The notes beneath the pieces are model-generated. The model was given only the letters and a program-made list of their open reading frames with translations, was not told where the DNA came from and searched no databases. The position numbers and the translations under genes were made by a program. 64,000 nucleotides of DNA from Branchipolynoe longqiensis (Eukaryota; Annelida; Polychaeta; Phyllodocida; Polynoidae): NCBI GenBank assembly GCA_030323885.1, contig CM059187.1, positions 124,114,737 to 124,178,736 on the forward strand. The letters are read 5' to 3'. This document shows, one piece after another, positions 42,652 through 52,980 of this stretch (position 1 is the stretch's first letter; each line of letters starts with the position of its first letter).

Positions 42652-43840
42652 GGAGTACTGATTAGAACAATGCTGACAATACACTGACCGACATTTGTAG
42701 TTGGGAATACTGATTAGAACAATGCCCGCGATACACCGACCAACATTTGTAGTGGGGAGTACTGATTAGAACAATATCCACAATACACCGGCTGACATTT
42801 GTAGTTGGGAGTACTTATAAGAACAATGCCCGCTATACACCGACCAATATTTGTAGTGGGGAGTACTGATTAGAACAATGCCCGCGATACACCGACCAAC
42901 ATTTGTAGTGGGGAGTACTGATTAGAACAATATCCACAATACACTGGCTGACATTTGTAGTTGGAGTTCTTATAAGAACAATGCCCGCAGTACACCGACC
43001 GATATTTGTAGTGGGGAGTACTGATTAGAACAATGCCTGCAATGCACCAACCAACATTTGTAGTGGGGAATACTGATTAGAACACTATCCATAATACACC
43101 GGCTGACATTTGTAGTTGGGAGTACTTATAAGAACAATGCCCACAATACACCGACCGATATTTGTAGTAGGAAGTGCTGATTAGAACAATGCCCTCAATA
43201 CACCGACCAATATGTGTAGTGGGGATTACTGATTAGAACAATATCCACAATACACCGGCTGACATTTGTAGTTGGGAGTACTTATAAGAACAATGCCCAT
43301 GATACACCAACCAATATTTGTAGTGGGGAGTACTGATTAGGACAATGCCTGCAACACACTGTCCAACATTTGTACTGATGAGCACTGATAGAACAATGCC
43401 TGTAATACACCAACTGACATCTGTTGTGGGGAGTACTGATTAGAACAATGCCTGCAATACGCCACCTGACATGTGTAGTGGGGAGTATTGATTAGAACAA
43501 TGCCTGCAATACACCAACAAGTATATGTAATGGGGAGTGCTGATTAGAAAAATGCCCACAATACACCAGCCAACATGTGTGGTGGGGAGTACTGATTAGA
43601 GCAATGCCCACAATACACCGGCCAACATTTGTGGTGGGGAGTACTGATTAGAACAATCCCTGTAATTAAACTGCCTGACATTTGTAGTGGGGATTACTGA
43701 TTAGAGCAATACATGCATTGACATTGGCATTCACAGTGAGCAGTACTGATTAGACCAATGCCGGCAATACACTGATCAACATTCGCGATAAGCAGTACGG
43801 ATTGGGACAGTGCCCACAATTCACCAGCCGACATTCTGAT
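42652..43840. repeat. 52-bp satellite with three-unit higher-order repeat
   Basis: About 23 units contain GTACTGATTAGAACAATGCC, ACACCGACCAACATTTGTAG and TGGGGA. From about 42707 to 43331 a 156-bp trimer repeats four times. Its second unit has ATCCACAATACACCGGCTGAC and its third ACTTATAAGAACAATGCCC. Later units are plain monomers. Confidence 0.95.
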
Positions 43841-43861
43841 ACTGATACTGTGATAGTCAGT

Positions 43862-44130
43862 CGTCTGGATATCGGCATTACCCGGGTTAGGGGAAGGGCT
43901 AGTTGGTTGGTTAGTTGGCTGAGTGCCAGAATAATTAAATTGACTGGGGTATCGGGGCCATAGTGCCGGCGGTACAAGGTGTGTGTGGGTTGGGGGGGGG
44001 GGGGGGCAGCATGATGAAATCGACATGTCACAAGTCCGCACACGACTTGATATAAACTTACATTTGATACAAACTTACATGCTCATTGGACGTAAAACGC
44101 CATTAAAACCAAACCAAACCAATTCCTTTT
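43862..44130 (+). mobile_element. SINE-A-like, diverged subfamily
   Basis: GGATATCGGCATTACCCGGG, TTGGCTGAGTGCCAGAATAA and a 3' end TTACATGCTCATTGGACGTAA followed by AACCAAACCAAACC. An internal poly(G) lies at about 43992-44006. The 3' end resembles the fragment at 50963. Confidence 0.7.
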
Positions 44131-44345
44131 ACATAATCGAGTTGTTGATATACCAGGCACAAGACTCACCTGCCACCCAGATTACTTAGTGCGTTACCAT
44201 TTATCAAACGATCATTAAATGAACCATTAGTTTCCATTGTTGTTGTTGGTGGCCTCAACCCTAACCACCTTCCTCTGGCAGTCAGTCACATTCGACCGCT
44301 CGCTATATGTTTCTACTTCTATAATCCATTCCCATGAATTCAGCT
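44131..44345. other. Unassigned sequence
   Basis: Nothing recognised. Confidence 0.4.
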
Positions 44346-44357
44346 TCTAATATATAA

Positions 44358-44406
<49 letters not shown>
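44346..44406. repeat. (TA)n microsatellite
   Basis: TA run, continuing at about 44600-44725 beyond the pogo-A copy. Confidence 0.95.
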
Positions 44407-44412
<6 letters not shown>

Positions 44413-44416
44413 TGTA

Positions 44417-44592
44417 CATTAAAACCTCTCTAAATCGACCAACCAGGGGACTGACTTTAAGGGCTCGATTTAGGGAGGTGGTCCACTTAGGGAGTTAGAA
44501 TATGGTTACAATGGTTTTGTTGGGACCCATATAAAGCGATCGATATAGGGGAGTGGTCGATCTGTGGAGGTGGTCGGTTAGAGAATGTTCAC

Positions 44593-44594
<2 letters not shown>
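44417..44594. mobile_element. Pogo-A MITE, copy 5
   Basis: CATTAAAACCTCTCTAAATC at the left and a decayed GAGAATGTTCACTG at the right. The interior GGGGAGTGGTCGATCTGTGG is intact. TA-rich repeats lie on both sides. Confidence 0.8.
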
Positions 44595-44599
<5 letters not shown>

Positions 44600-44657
<58 letters not shown>

Positions 44658-44725
44658 ATATATATATTATTTATATATGTATATATATATATATATATTA
44701 ATATTATATATATATATATCTATAT
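44600..44725. repeat. Compound (TA)n microsatellite
   Basis: TA blocks with TTATATATATA interruptions, preceded by a short GT run. Confidence 0.95.
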
Positions 44726-44879
44726 TAGTTCTATTACACATTCTTTTATCCTACCCACTCTACACAAACACTTTATCTCTCCTCCTTCATCAAATTTTGC
44801 TGATTCTGAATTCTGAAAAATTCTGCGTTCCGGGTCCCGACTCGCGACCCACGGCTCCCCTGGCGGCCGTGAGAGGGAC

Positions 44880-45215
44880 ACCTCCCCGGGGACGCCGAGC
44901 ACTGATTGGATTTGCTATTTCCGGGGGGCGTGGCTTGTTAAACCGCCCCCTCCCCTCCCCACTCCACCCCAAACCCCCAACCCCCCAACCCGACCCCTCA
45001 CCCTAGCAGCCACATTTGCATATAAGTTCAATCAGGAGGGAGTGTCAGCGAGGTGGGTGGGTGAGGTGGGTGAGTTAGGTGGGTGCGGTGGGGGTGGGAT
45101 CATCACAGGGGTGTTTTTGATCCGAGGGAGACTTGTAGATAGATAACTGGCCGACCACAGGGAACATCTACAAAAGTCTAGACGCACACTTCATGCCGGC
45201 AAGTGTGACGTCACA
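44880..45215 (+). promoter_or_regulatory. Possible promoter-like cluster
   Basis: GC-rich sequence with a CCAAT-type ATTGG (about 44905) and GGGGGGCGTGGC (GC/KLF box, about 44925). An octamer-like ATTTGCATATAA lies at about 45013 and TGACGTCA, a canonical CRE, at about 45207. The co-occurrence is suggestive only. No coding exon follows; a CT microsatellite does. Confidence 0.25.
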
Positions 45216-45264
45216 CACGGTGAGAGGGCGCGCTGGCTGCATAGTGCGCGCGGGGTGGGTGGGT

Positions 45265-45570
45265 TCGTCTTTTCTTCTTCTTCTTCTTTCTCTCTCTCTG
45301 TCTCTCTCTATTTGTCTCTCTCTCTGTCTCTCTCTGTCTTTCTGTCTCTCGCTGTCTCTCACTGTCTCTTGCTGTCTCTTGCTTTCTCTCGCTGTCTCTC
45401 GCTGTCTGTCTCTCGCTGTCTGTCTCTGTCTGTCTCTGTCTCTCTCTGTCTCTCTGTGTCTGTGTCTGTGACTGTGTCTGTCTCTGTCTCTGTCTCTATC
45501 TCCGTCTCTCTCTCGCTATCTTGCTCTCTCGCTCTCTCGCCCTCTCGCGCTCTCGCTCTCTCTAGTCGCC
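45265..45570. repeat. (CTCT/CTGT)n polypyrimidine microsatellite
   Basis: TCTCTCTGTCTCTCG words for 300 bp followed by a poly(C) run. The 92-136-codon SLSLSVS frames are artefacts. Confidence 0.95.
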
Positions 45571-45757
45571 CCCCCCCCCCCAAACGGCATCCGCCGGAAC
45601 TACAACTTCAAATAGGCCCGAGAAGTCGTCTGGAGATGGTGGTGGGAGATAATCGGCATGATTAACAGTTGTCGGTGTTCACAGCTGACGGCAGAGTATG
45701 ACACTTTGTGAAGAATGATGGACATTTAGTGGGCGTGGCGTAGCGGGTTACAATCAA

Positions 45758-45797
45758 AGACGGCTGTCACACGAGGTGATTGGGTGAGGAGGGTGGG
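45758..45797 (+). mobile_element. Solo end of a WORD element
   Basis: GACGGCTGTCACACGAGGTG followed by ATTGGGTGAGG matches the TIR and subterminal sequence of 12475 and 10178. No partner end is nearby. Confidence 0.5.
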
Positions 45798-45868
45798 TGC
45801 GTGTGGTGGGTGGGTGGGTGCGTGTGGTGGGTGTGGGGGCTGCTACTGACAACCGACTGCGCTGGGGG

Positions 45869-46195
45869 TGCTTGGCTTACTCAGTAGAGCGCGGGCCTCC
45901 CGTGCGGAAGGTCGCGAGTTCGGTTCCGGGTCGGGTCAAACGAATGACTTTAAAATTGATACTTGTCGCTTCCTAGCCTGGCGCTCAGTATTAATAGGAT
46001 AGGGAAAAGACTGGTTAGCGCAGTGACTGAATAATGTGACTGACTGTGATATAGGGTCATGGTGCTGGCAGCCTGATTTCCCAGAAGGGCAGCACTATAA
46101 CGTCACCATGAGTGCGCACTGTCACAAGTTGGTACCCATCTTGATATGACCTTAAATGTTGCCAGGATGTTAAACTCTAAGAACCAACCAACCAA
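45869..46195 (+). mobile_element. SINE-A, full length, alternative head
   Basis: Head GCTTGGCTTACTCAGTAGAG, B box GAGTTCGGTTCC. Complete body and a (CCAA)n tail. Confidence 0.9.
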
Positions 46196-46349
46196 CTGAC
46201 AACCCACTAAAGTGACCTCATCTATCAGGTTATATTTTCTGCGCATATTTATGTGTGACATAGGAATTATGCTAATAATATGTAATGATTTCGATAATAT
46301 TAATAACAATAAACAAGATACTATAAGGAAGTCCTCTAATGTAATTTAT

Positions 46350-46403
46350 AGTTACACCCGTCCTGATATGACATTAGGACGTAAAAAAACACCAACAAAA
46401 CTT
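46350..46403 (+). mobile_element. SINE-A tail fragment
   Basis: CCCGTCCTGATATGACATTA then GGACGTAAAAAAACACCAAC. Confidence 0.75.
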
Positions 46404-46674
46404 AAAGTTATAGGGTTTGCAGTTGGTCATTAGGTGGGTTTCCAATCTGGTTCACGGTCTGGTGCTGCGGTCATTGTGTTCACGTGAGAAGTGATGTGTG
46501 ACCACATCGACACGTGTTCACGTCCACAGAACAAATGATGTAAACTCACGAGCCTGTCAGTTATGGCTTCGGGTATAAAACGTGTGATCTAGTGGTGAGT
46601 GTGTGAGGTGAGTGTGTGAGGAGTGGTGGGGGGGGGGGGGGGGGGAGGTGGATCTCTACAGTCTGGCGTGAAGA
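46404..46674. other. Unassigned sequence with poly(G)
   Basis: ACACGTGTTCACGT E-box-like words near 46509 and a TATAAAAC at about 46573. Poly(G) at about 46628-46645. No gene. Confidence 0.35.
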
Positions 46675-47035
46675 TTACAGCTGCATAGTCCGATGAAATA
46701 TCACATTTTTCAAAAGGAAACCAATTATCTAGATTTAATTTTACACATCTAACTTTGATACTGATGCACTTATTAAGCATTTGTTTCTGCGTATAAGGCA
46801 ATACTGAGTCAATTTAACAGAACCTGTTAGTGTTACTGCAGAAGTCTATGGGCGTCAGAGTTTTGGCAAGCTTGCCAAAACTAATTTTCCATGTTTGCAC
46901 TCAAAATATCTCAAAGGTTTACCATTTAAAATAAAAGTAACTTTGAACTAATGTAAAGTAGATACTAGTGATCGATCTAATATATTTATCTCAGAAAAAT
47001 ACAGAAATTTAAACGATCGGACTATGCAACTTTAA
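46675..47035 (-). mobile_element. TTAA-1 MITE, full copy
   Basis: AGCTGCATAGTCCGATG (left flank decayed to TTAC) to ATCGGACTATGCAACT/TTAA, centre TTTTGGCAAGCTTGCCAAAA intact. Confidence 0.9.
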
Positions 47036-47245
47036 AGTATATCGAGAGGAACAAATTCCACTCGATTTCCAGCTTTGTTTTTAAAGCTGCATAGTCCGAT
47101 GAAGCATCAACATTTCAAAACCAAAATAATTATCTAGATTTGATTCTACGAATCTAACTTAGATACTGTTGGACTTATTCAGCATTTCTTTTTTTTAATA
47201 ATTTTTTTTTATTGAGGCTGTATTTATACTGTCCATAGCATATAA

Positions 47246-47954
47246 AGCTAAGATTCCTTACACATGGTATGCGGTATGCGAATGCGAATGCGGCAAAAAA
47301 TCGAAAAGCATCTAAGTCAATGGGGCTGATTCCTTACACACGGTATGCGGCATGCGGCATGCGAATACTGAATCGGTCCATGTAGCGATCGGTGCGGCAT
47401 GCGAATGCGAATGCCCATAGACAACAGTGTTAGAGAAACCTGACATTATGTGTGTGTGTGTGGGTGAAAGGACCCAACCCATTCGCATACCGCATGCCAC
47501 ATGCCCCATACCGCATAAAGCTAAGATTCCTTACACACGGTATATGGCATGTGGTATGCGGCATGCGGTATGCGGTATGCGAATGGGAGGATTCCTTCTA
47601 TGCGGTAAGCGGCAAGTGTCTACCCCCCAGCACCACTACCAGATGTTTCCACTCAGCACCCCTGTGTGTGACCGTTCCATAATGACCAGTCGCCTCTCAT
47701 AGCCTAAGCCTAATGGACAAGTGCGAATGACGTTTCTATTCGCACACCGCGTGCCGCATGCCGCATGCCGCATGCCGCACCGATCGCTACAGGGACCGAT
47801 CGAGTTGTCGCATTCGCATTCGCATTCGCATACCGCATGTAAGGGATGTAGTCCATTGACTTGAAGGCGTTTCGATTTTTTGTCGCATTCGCATTCGCAT
47901 ACCGCATACCGCGTGTAAGGAATCTTAGCTTACCGCATGTAAGGAATCTTAGCT
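47246..47954. mobile_element. Outer GCGAATGCG-type WORD element
   Basis: Ends AGCTAAGATTCCTTACAC and GTAAGGAATCTTAGCT, flanked ATAA/TTAG. The LINE-1x copy at 280 bp (CATATAAGCCTGG) gives the empty site. It carries a second, complete element at 47519-47930. Confidence 0.8.
47519..47930. mobile_element. Inner GCGAATGCG-type WORD element
   Basis: Ends AGCTAAGATTCCTTACACAC and GCGTGTAAGGAATCTTAGCT. The outer element's CCGCATA/CCGCATG continues on both sides, so it inserted into a TA inside a close relative. Confidence 0.85.
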
Positions 47955-48287
47955 TTAGCCTGGGTATTCAGGCTTGTCTTCAATGGTGGCTAGCTGTCCT
48001 TGGTGTTATCTTATCACACAGGAGCTGCTGATAAGGTATTTGATTGCCTGCATTTCAGTAGCAGATAGGTAGGTGGTTGGTATGGTTAGTAGCCTATGTT
48101 AGTTTTTTTGGATTTTCTTGGCATATATGTGTTTGATTTGTTCTACTCTTACTACTAGACTAGCCCACTCCTATTTACATATCATAGGCTTGTACCTAGC
48201 AGTGTGGTGTGCTATCTGGCTACTTTTGGCATGGTTACCTTCCCGCTGCTGGGCCATGACATATCACATGCCCCTTTGCAGTGCAGC

Positions 48288-48643
48288 TTAGTGGGGGTTT
48301 CCTAGCCTTATTTTGCACAGATATTTTGTGTATCTTTTTAGGTCAGGAATTTGTCGTTCCTTTACTGTTTGGGCATTCCATACCTTGGCAACCATTTCCA
48401 GCATGCTTCTCTCATGAGCTTTTATTTGGCTTCTGGTCTGCTTTAGTAGTGGCACATTATTTGCTCTAGTAGTAGTAGCCCTTTGTGGTTTTGTTAGGAG
48501 TTTATTGTTTTGACTATAGGTATATGCTAATGTTTTCAAATGAATTATTCTCCTATTTTCTAGTAATTTTACTTTGGTTCTTTTGTGTATGTCATAGGTG
48601 GGGTGCAGCTTGTCTACTCTAAGGCAGATTTTCAGGGCTGTGT
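48288..48643 (-). pseudogene. LINE-1x reverse transcriptase C-terminus
   Basis: One open frame reads RRIIHLKTLAYTYSQNNKLL, QIKAHERSMLEMVAKVWN and AQTVKERQIPDLKRYTKYL, ending at 48288. It is better preserved than the copy at 431-1210. The ORF continues upstream into unrelated MITE sequence, so its apparent start is meaningless. Confidence 0.7.
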
Positions 48644-48930
48644 TGCCACATTGAAGGGAATACAGAGGTAAGTTAATATAATACTTAATAGACACTGTTA
48701 CTGCTAAAGCCTGCGATATCAGAGTTGTAGTTTGCTTGCCAAAAATAACTACATGTTTGCACTTCAAATATATCAAAACTTAGCCGTTTAAAATAAAAGT
48801 TACTTCAAATTAAAGTAATGTGGATTATAATAATCAATTTAATATATATACCTCAGAAAAATTAGAGAAACTCAAAACCAGGCAAGGAGCCACATAGACA
48901 TGTAGGCGTGGGTAGTGTGGTGACATCAGG

Positions 48931-49005
48931 GAGCCTAGGTGGTGTAATGTTAGCACACTGACCCGGAATGCAAAGAGATGTGGGTTCGAGTCCCGCTCTA
49001 GGCGC
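48931..49005 (+). other. tRNA-like sequence
   Basis: GCCTAG (48933) can pair with CTAGGC (48998). TAGGTGGTGTAATGTTAGCA suits box A, and GGGTTCGAGTCCC is a perfect B box. The anticodon stem does not pair well, so it is a tRNA pseudogene or the head of another SINE rather than a working tRNA gene. Confidence 0.6.
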
Positions 49006-49193
49006 AATATTTCCCATTTTCATCATTTCCACGACACTACTAAAAATATAGCAAAACCAAAGATATTTGAAACTGAAAATATGAAAAATTATTTATATGT
49101 GTGTGTATCCCAGTTGTAGCCCAACATAGTACAACATTATTTAGTCACATCACCGTCCATTGAATAAAGCCAGCCAGGTTTCAAGTTCCTTAA

Positions 49194-49814
49194 GGCCCGG
49201 TCACATACACGTTAGTGGACGTAGTTAACCATAGTGGAGGCTAACATAGTTCAACATAGTTGAAGGTAGTTGAACGTACCGGCATCCCTACTTCTCCGTC
49301 ATGATAACTTGGTAATAACGTGGGTGGGCTGTGAGTTCCGATTTAATCTTTGGACATGTTCAAAAGAGCGCTATGTTAGGGGCTGAATTTGCATCCGTGA
49401 TGCTAACGTACTCTAGCATACTCTAGCATACTCTAGCGTACTTGGACAAAGCCCTGGTCACATAGCCGTTAGTGGATGTAGGTGAACGTAGTGGAGACTA
49501 ACATAGTTGAAAGTAGTGAATGTAGTTGAACGTACCGGCATCCATACCATATGATATTTATCCGTACCATAACGTATTTATCCGTACCGTAACGTATTTA
49601 TCCGCACCGCAACGTATTTATCCGTACCGTAAAGTATTTATCTGTCCTGTACCGTATTTATCCATACCGTAATGTATTTATCCATACAAACACCTGCCCT
49701 ACCTTAACATATTTCAACATAGTTTAACATACTTACACCACGTTTGACCCATGTTACCCTCCACTACGTTCACGTACGTTCAACGACGTCCACTAATGTG
49801 TATGTGACCGGGGC
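49194..49814. mobile_element. WORD element, ACGTAGTTGAACGTA type
   Basis: TIRs GGCCCGGTCACATACACGTT and the complement of CACTAATGTGTATGTGACCGG. The left flank is TTAA, the right decayed. Interior words include CATAGTTGAACGTAGTTGAA and TACTCTAGCA. A second internal start occurs at about 49450 (CCCTGGTCACATAGCCGTTA). Confidence 0.75.
49555..49690. repeat. 20-bp tandem repeat inside the WORD element
   Basis: About seven units of CCGTAACGTATTTATCCGTA. Confidence 0.9.
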
Positions 49815-49847
49815 ATGAAGGGGATTAAAAACACACAGATACTTATT

Positions 49848-49945
49848 AATGAGTGTCCCAGTATCTAAGTTTGATATGTAGGATCAAATCTAGGTCAATG
49901 TCCTGGTGACAATATCATGTTTTCATTACATTATGCTGTTTTTAC
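49848..49945 (+). mobile_element. TTAA-1 MITE, diverged 3' fragment
   Basis: AGTGTCCCAGTATCTAAGTT, GGATCAAATCTAGGTCAATG, TTTTCATTACATTATGCTG. Confidence 0.6.
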
Positions 49946-50340
49946 ATGTAACTTTGAGTATCTGTCCACAACATTCTAAATATCCAGCTATTCTGCCATC
50001 TTTATCCCGTCATGCAATGCGTCATTGCTGTCCCGTCAGAAGGTGGGAGATCTGCATGTTTCATGGTCCTTAGATGACAAGTTGCATGGATATTAATGGC
50101 AAAACGCGCTTACTCCACATCACACACAAAGTGTGAGGTGAGTGGGGAGCGGGGGATGAGGAAGGGGGGAGGGCGGGAGTTGGGGAGGGGAGGCTTCAAA
50201 GGTATTATAATTTCCCACATCTCTTTGTCATGTCGTATATGTAAGGGCACAGCAAAGGGATAGCAAATAGACCACCAGGAAAGGAAATCAATATTTAATG
50301 CATTTAACACTTTTCAATATTACTTTATTAGCCCTATAGG

Positions 50341-50695
50341 TTAAAGCTGCATAGTCCGATGAAAATATCAAATTTTCAAAACCAAAACAATTATCTAAAT
50401 TTGATTCGACATATCTAACTTAGATACTGGTGCACTTATTAAACTTTTGTCACCATGTAGAAGGGAATACTGAGGCAATTGAATATAACCTGTTACTGCT
50501 GAAGCCTATAGGGTCAGAGTTTTGACAAGCTTGCCTAAATTAATTTGGCATGTTTCCACTTCAAATATTTCAAAAGTTAGCTACTTAAAATAAAAGTTAC
50601 TTCAAGCTAAAGTAAGGTACATAATAATGATCGACCTAATGTATTTATCTCAGAAAATTTCAGAAACTCAAAACCATCGGACGATACAACTTTAA
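50341..50695 (-). mobile_element. TTAA-1 MITE, full copy
   Basis: TTAA/AGCTGCATAGTCCGATG to CCATCGGACGATACAACT/TTAA. Palindrome slightly decayed (TTTTGACAAGCTTGCCTAAA). Confidence 0.9.
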
Positions 50696-50962
50696 TACTG
50701 AACAGTGTTGAACACATTACATTTCTTATCTCCAGTGAACGTAGATATTATCATACTCATACTATAGCAGCATCTCCACAACTGGCTTCTTGGTCAGACC
50801 AAACAAACAGAAAACTTACTTGTTTCTCAGGCACATATATTGAATATTTTGCTTTTATAATAATTTTTTTTTAAATCTATCTTGGTTCAAAAAGAATTGT
50901 GCCAGTTGGTATTTTTAATTGAATGTTCACATAGTCAGAGAAATCTGTAATGCAATTTCCGC
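50696..50962. other. Unassigned sequence
   Basis: Nothing recognised. Confidence 0.4.
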
Positions 50963-51010
50963 CCCACAAAACTGAAACTTACATGTTGTTAGGACATGAA
51001 ACCCCTGTAA
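50963..51010 (+). mobile_element. SINE tail fragment, diverged subfamily
   Basis: ACTTACATGTTGTTAGGACATG followed by AAACCCC resembles the 3' end of the SINE at 43862. Confidence 0.55.
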
Positions 51011-51011
51011 T

Positions 51012-51324
51012 TAACAACAGATCTACTGGCACAGGCCTCCCATGCAGGAGATCGGGAGTTTGATTCCTGGTTGGAGTCAAACCAATGACTTACAAAATTA
51101 ATACTTGTCACTTCCTAGCTTGACGCTCGACATTAATAGGATAGGGCAAGGACTGGTTAGCTCAGTGTCAGGATAATGTGACTGAGTGTGATATCGGGTC
51201 CTGGTCCTGGCGACATAATTCCCCAGTGGGGCCGCACTATAAAGTCGCCATGAATGTGCACTGTGACAAGTTAGTGTCCACCCTGATATAATCATAGATG
51301 TTGTCAGGACATAAAACTCCAATA
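51012..51324 (+). mobile_element. SINE-A, head 5'-shortened
   Basis: Begins within the alternative head (CACAGGCCTCCCATGCAGGA), B box GAGTTTGATTCC. The body and 3' end ACATAAAACTCCAA run straight into (TA)n. Confidence 0.85.
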
Positions 51325-51714
51325 TATATATATATATATATATATAATGGATATATATAATGGATATTTATGAATATGATGATTATATGTGTATAATGAA
51401 TATATATAACGGATATATATATATGTATAAAATGGATATATATATAATGGATATATATAATGAATATATATGTATAATATCCATTTTATATATATATCCA
51501 TTATATATATGTACATATATATACATATATATATATGTATATATATGTGTATATGTATGTATATATATATATGTATATAATAATATGTATATTATTAATA
51601 TATGTATATAAAATATATATGTATATATATGTACGTGTATATCTATATGTATGATATGTATATATAGTGACATTCATATATACATATAGTATGTGTATAT
51701 ATATTGTTATAGAC

Positions 51715-51760
<46 letters not shown>
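51325..51760. repeat. Complex TA-rich repeat with self-complementary words
   Basis: ATAATGGATATATATAATGG and its complement CCATTATATATATATCCATT-like words alternate, followed by GTATATATATGT and pure (TA)n to 51759. Many 60-96-codon YIYIY frames are artefacts. Confidence 0.9.
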
Positions 51761-52426
51761 TGCTCCAGTTGATTTACCTTACAGTCCAGTCCGCCAATAT
51801 GCCGCCTGCTGCCGCGTATGAATTCCACACCTTCTGAATTATTGACGCCTTCTTCTCTTTCCCTCTCCTCATCTACGGAGGCGGTTTGGGAGCAGACCTT
51901 CACGATGGGGTCATTACCATGGCAACTTGAGGGCCAGTAAAGTGTGTGTGTGTGTGGGGGGGGGGGGATGTGATTCTCACACTTAGAGCTGCGGCATTGA
52001 GAAGCTCGTCGCCTTACAGGTTAATGCATTTCACGATGCCGGCAACTTCTTCTATCCGCCCTATGTAACTGTCCCTGCGCATGTGCAGCTGTGTGGACGG
52101 GAAAGTCAAGCACCATTAGTCCCCGTTGGAATCAATGGAACGCTGGTTCAGACTGTTGCAAATTCAATTTTAACGCGCGTACTATACTTTTGAATCTATT
52201 GGTTCTAGACATAAACTTTGATATGCAAATCATAAAGCAGGCTTTACATACTCAGATCCTTAAATTAACAATCGGACACCTCATAGTCATACTCAAAGAA
52301 TTCCGCGAGTTCCACAGTATTTGGGGCAATTCGTCGTCGTCGAAGCAGAAATCGGGTCAGATCTTGTGCTACATTTAGGTTCATAACTTATATATGTGCA
52401 ACATGAATTAGTGAGTGATGGCAGTG
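51761..52426. other. Unassigned sequence with an NRF1-like site
   Basis: A short (GT)n plus poly(G) at about 51940-51968. TGCGCATGTGCA at 52075 differs from the NRF1 palindrome by one base. A 39-codon minus-strand ORF lies at 52265-52384. No established gene. Confidence 0.35.
52265..52384 (-). CDS. Short hypothetical ORF, 39 codons
   Basis: ATG to TAA, encoding MNLNVAQDLTRFLL, four arginines, then PNTVELAEFFEYDYEVSDC. Composition looks protein-like (basic middle, acidic end), but it is short and I recognise no homologue. It could also be chance. Confidence 0.15.
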   Translation of the reverse strand: MNLNVAQDLTRFLLRRRRIAPNTVELAEFFEYDYEVSDC

Positions 52427-52505
52427 TTACATTCTAGCAAGACCTGACAGCATATCAGGACAATTACAGTGTACACTTATTTTGGCTTTATAGTGCTACC
52501 GGCTT
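52427..52505 (-). mobile_element. SINE-A 3' part, strongly diverged
   Basis: TTACATTCTAGCAAGACCTG, CATATCAGGACAATTACAGT and GGCTTTATAGTGCTACC line up with the 3' third of the SINE body. Confidence 0.55.
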
Positions 52506-52869
52506 GAGATACAGTGCCGAAAAGCGGTTTTTGTTGTTGTCCTTACAGACTTGTCATACCATTCAGATTGGGAACAACATTATTTATACTACTTTAAAGG
52601 AAAAGTGATTTTAACAGAGAATGAATAATTCATACAAAGGGAATTATTTTAAAACAGCAGACTCTTATTGTAATCACAGATAAGAGACTTCTGGTGTTAT
52701 ACAAAAAAAAGTTGGCAAGCTATGATATTATAACCAATTTCCCCTATAAATAGTATAATAGACTGATACTACTTAATAGTCCAAAAGCTCGAATGAGTAA
52801 ATAGTCTTGTATACAAGTTATAGATAGCATTTTGCCTGAAACTTTGTGAAAGTATCCATGCCTTGCTAA
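52506..52869. other. AT-rich unassigned sequence
   Basis: Nothing recognised. Confidence 0.4.
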
Positions 52870-52980
52870 TATATATATATATATAGATAATATATATACA
52901 TATATATCAAGTATATATCAATCATGTATATATCATGTATATATCATGTATATCATATATATTATGTATATCGTAATTAT
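52870..52980. repeat. (TA)n and CATGTATATAT minisatellite
   Basis: TA run then three to four copies of ATCATGTATAT. Confidence 0.9.

Larger units (their letters stand above)
47191..48644 (-). mobile_element. LINE-1x 3' end, second copy
   Basis: The left edge poly-T (47188-47212) is the poly(A) tail of a minus-strand insertion. CTGTCCATAGCATATA follows, as at 270 bp and 5.27 kb. It is interrupted by a pair of nested WORD elements at 47246-47954. Confidence 0.75.
47091..48878 (-). mobile_element. TTAA-1 MITE split by a LINE
   Basis: Left part 47091-47190 starts TTAA/AGCTGCATAGTCCGATG and stops within AGCATTTCTT. Right part 48643-48878 resumes at TTGCCACATTGAAGGGAATA and ends near ACTCAAAACCA. 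Together they make one element once 47191-48642 is removed. Confidence 0.85.
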
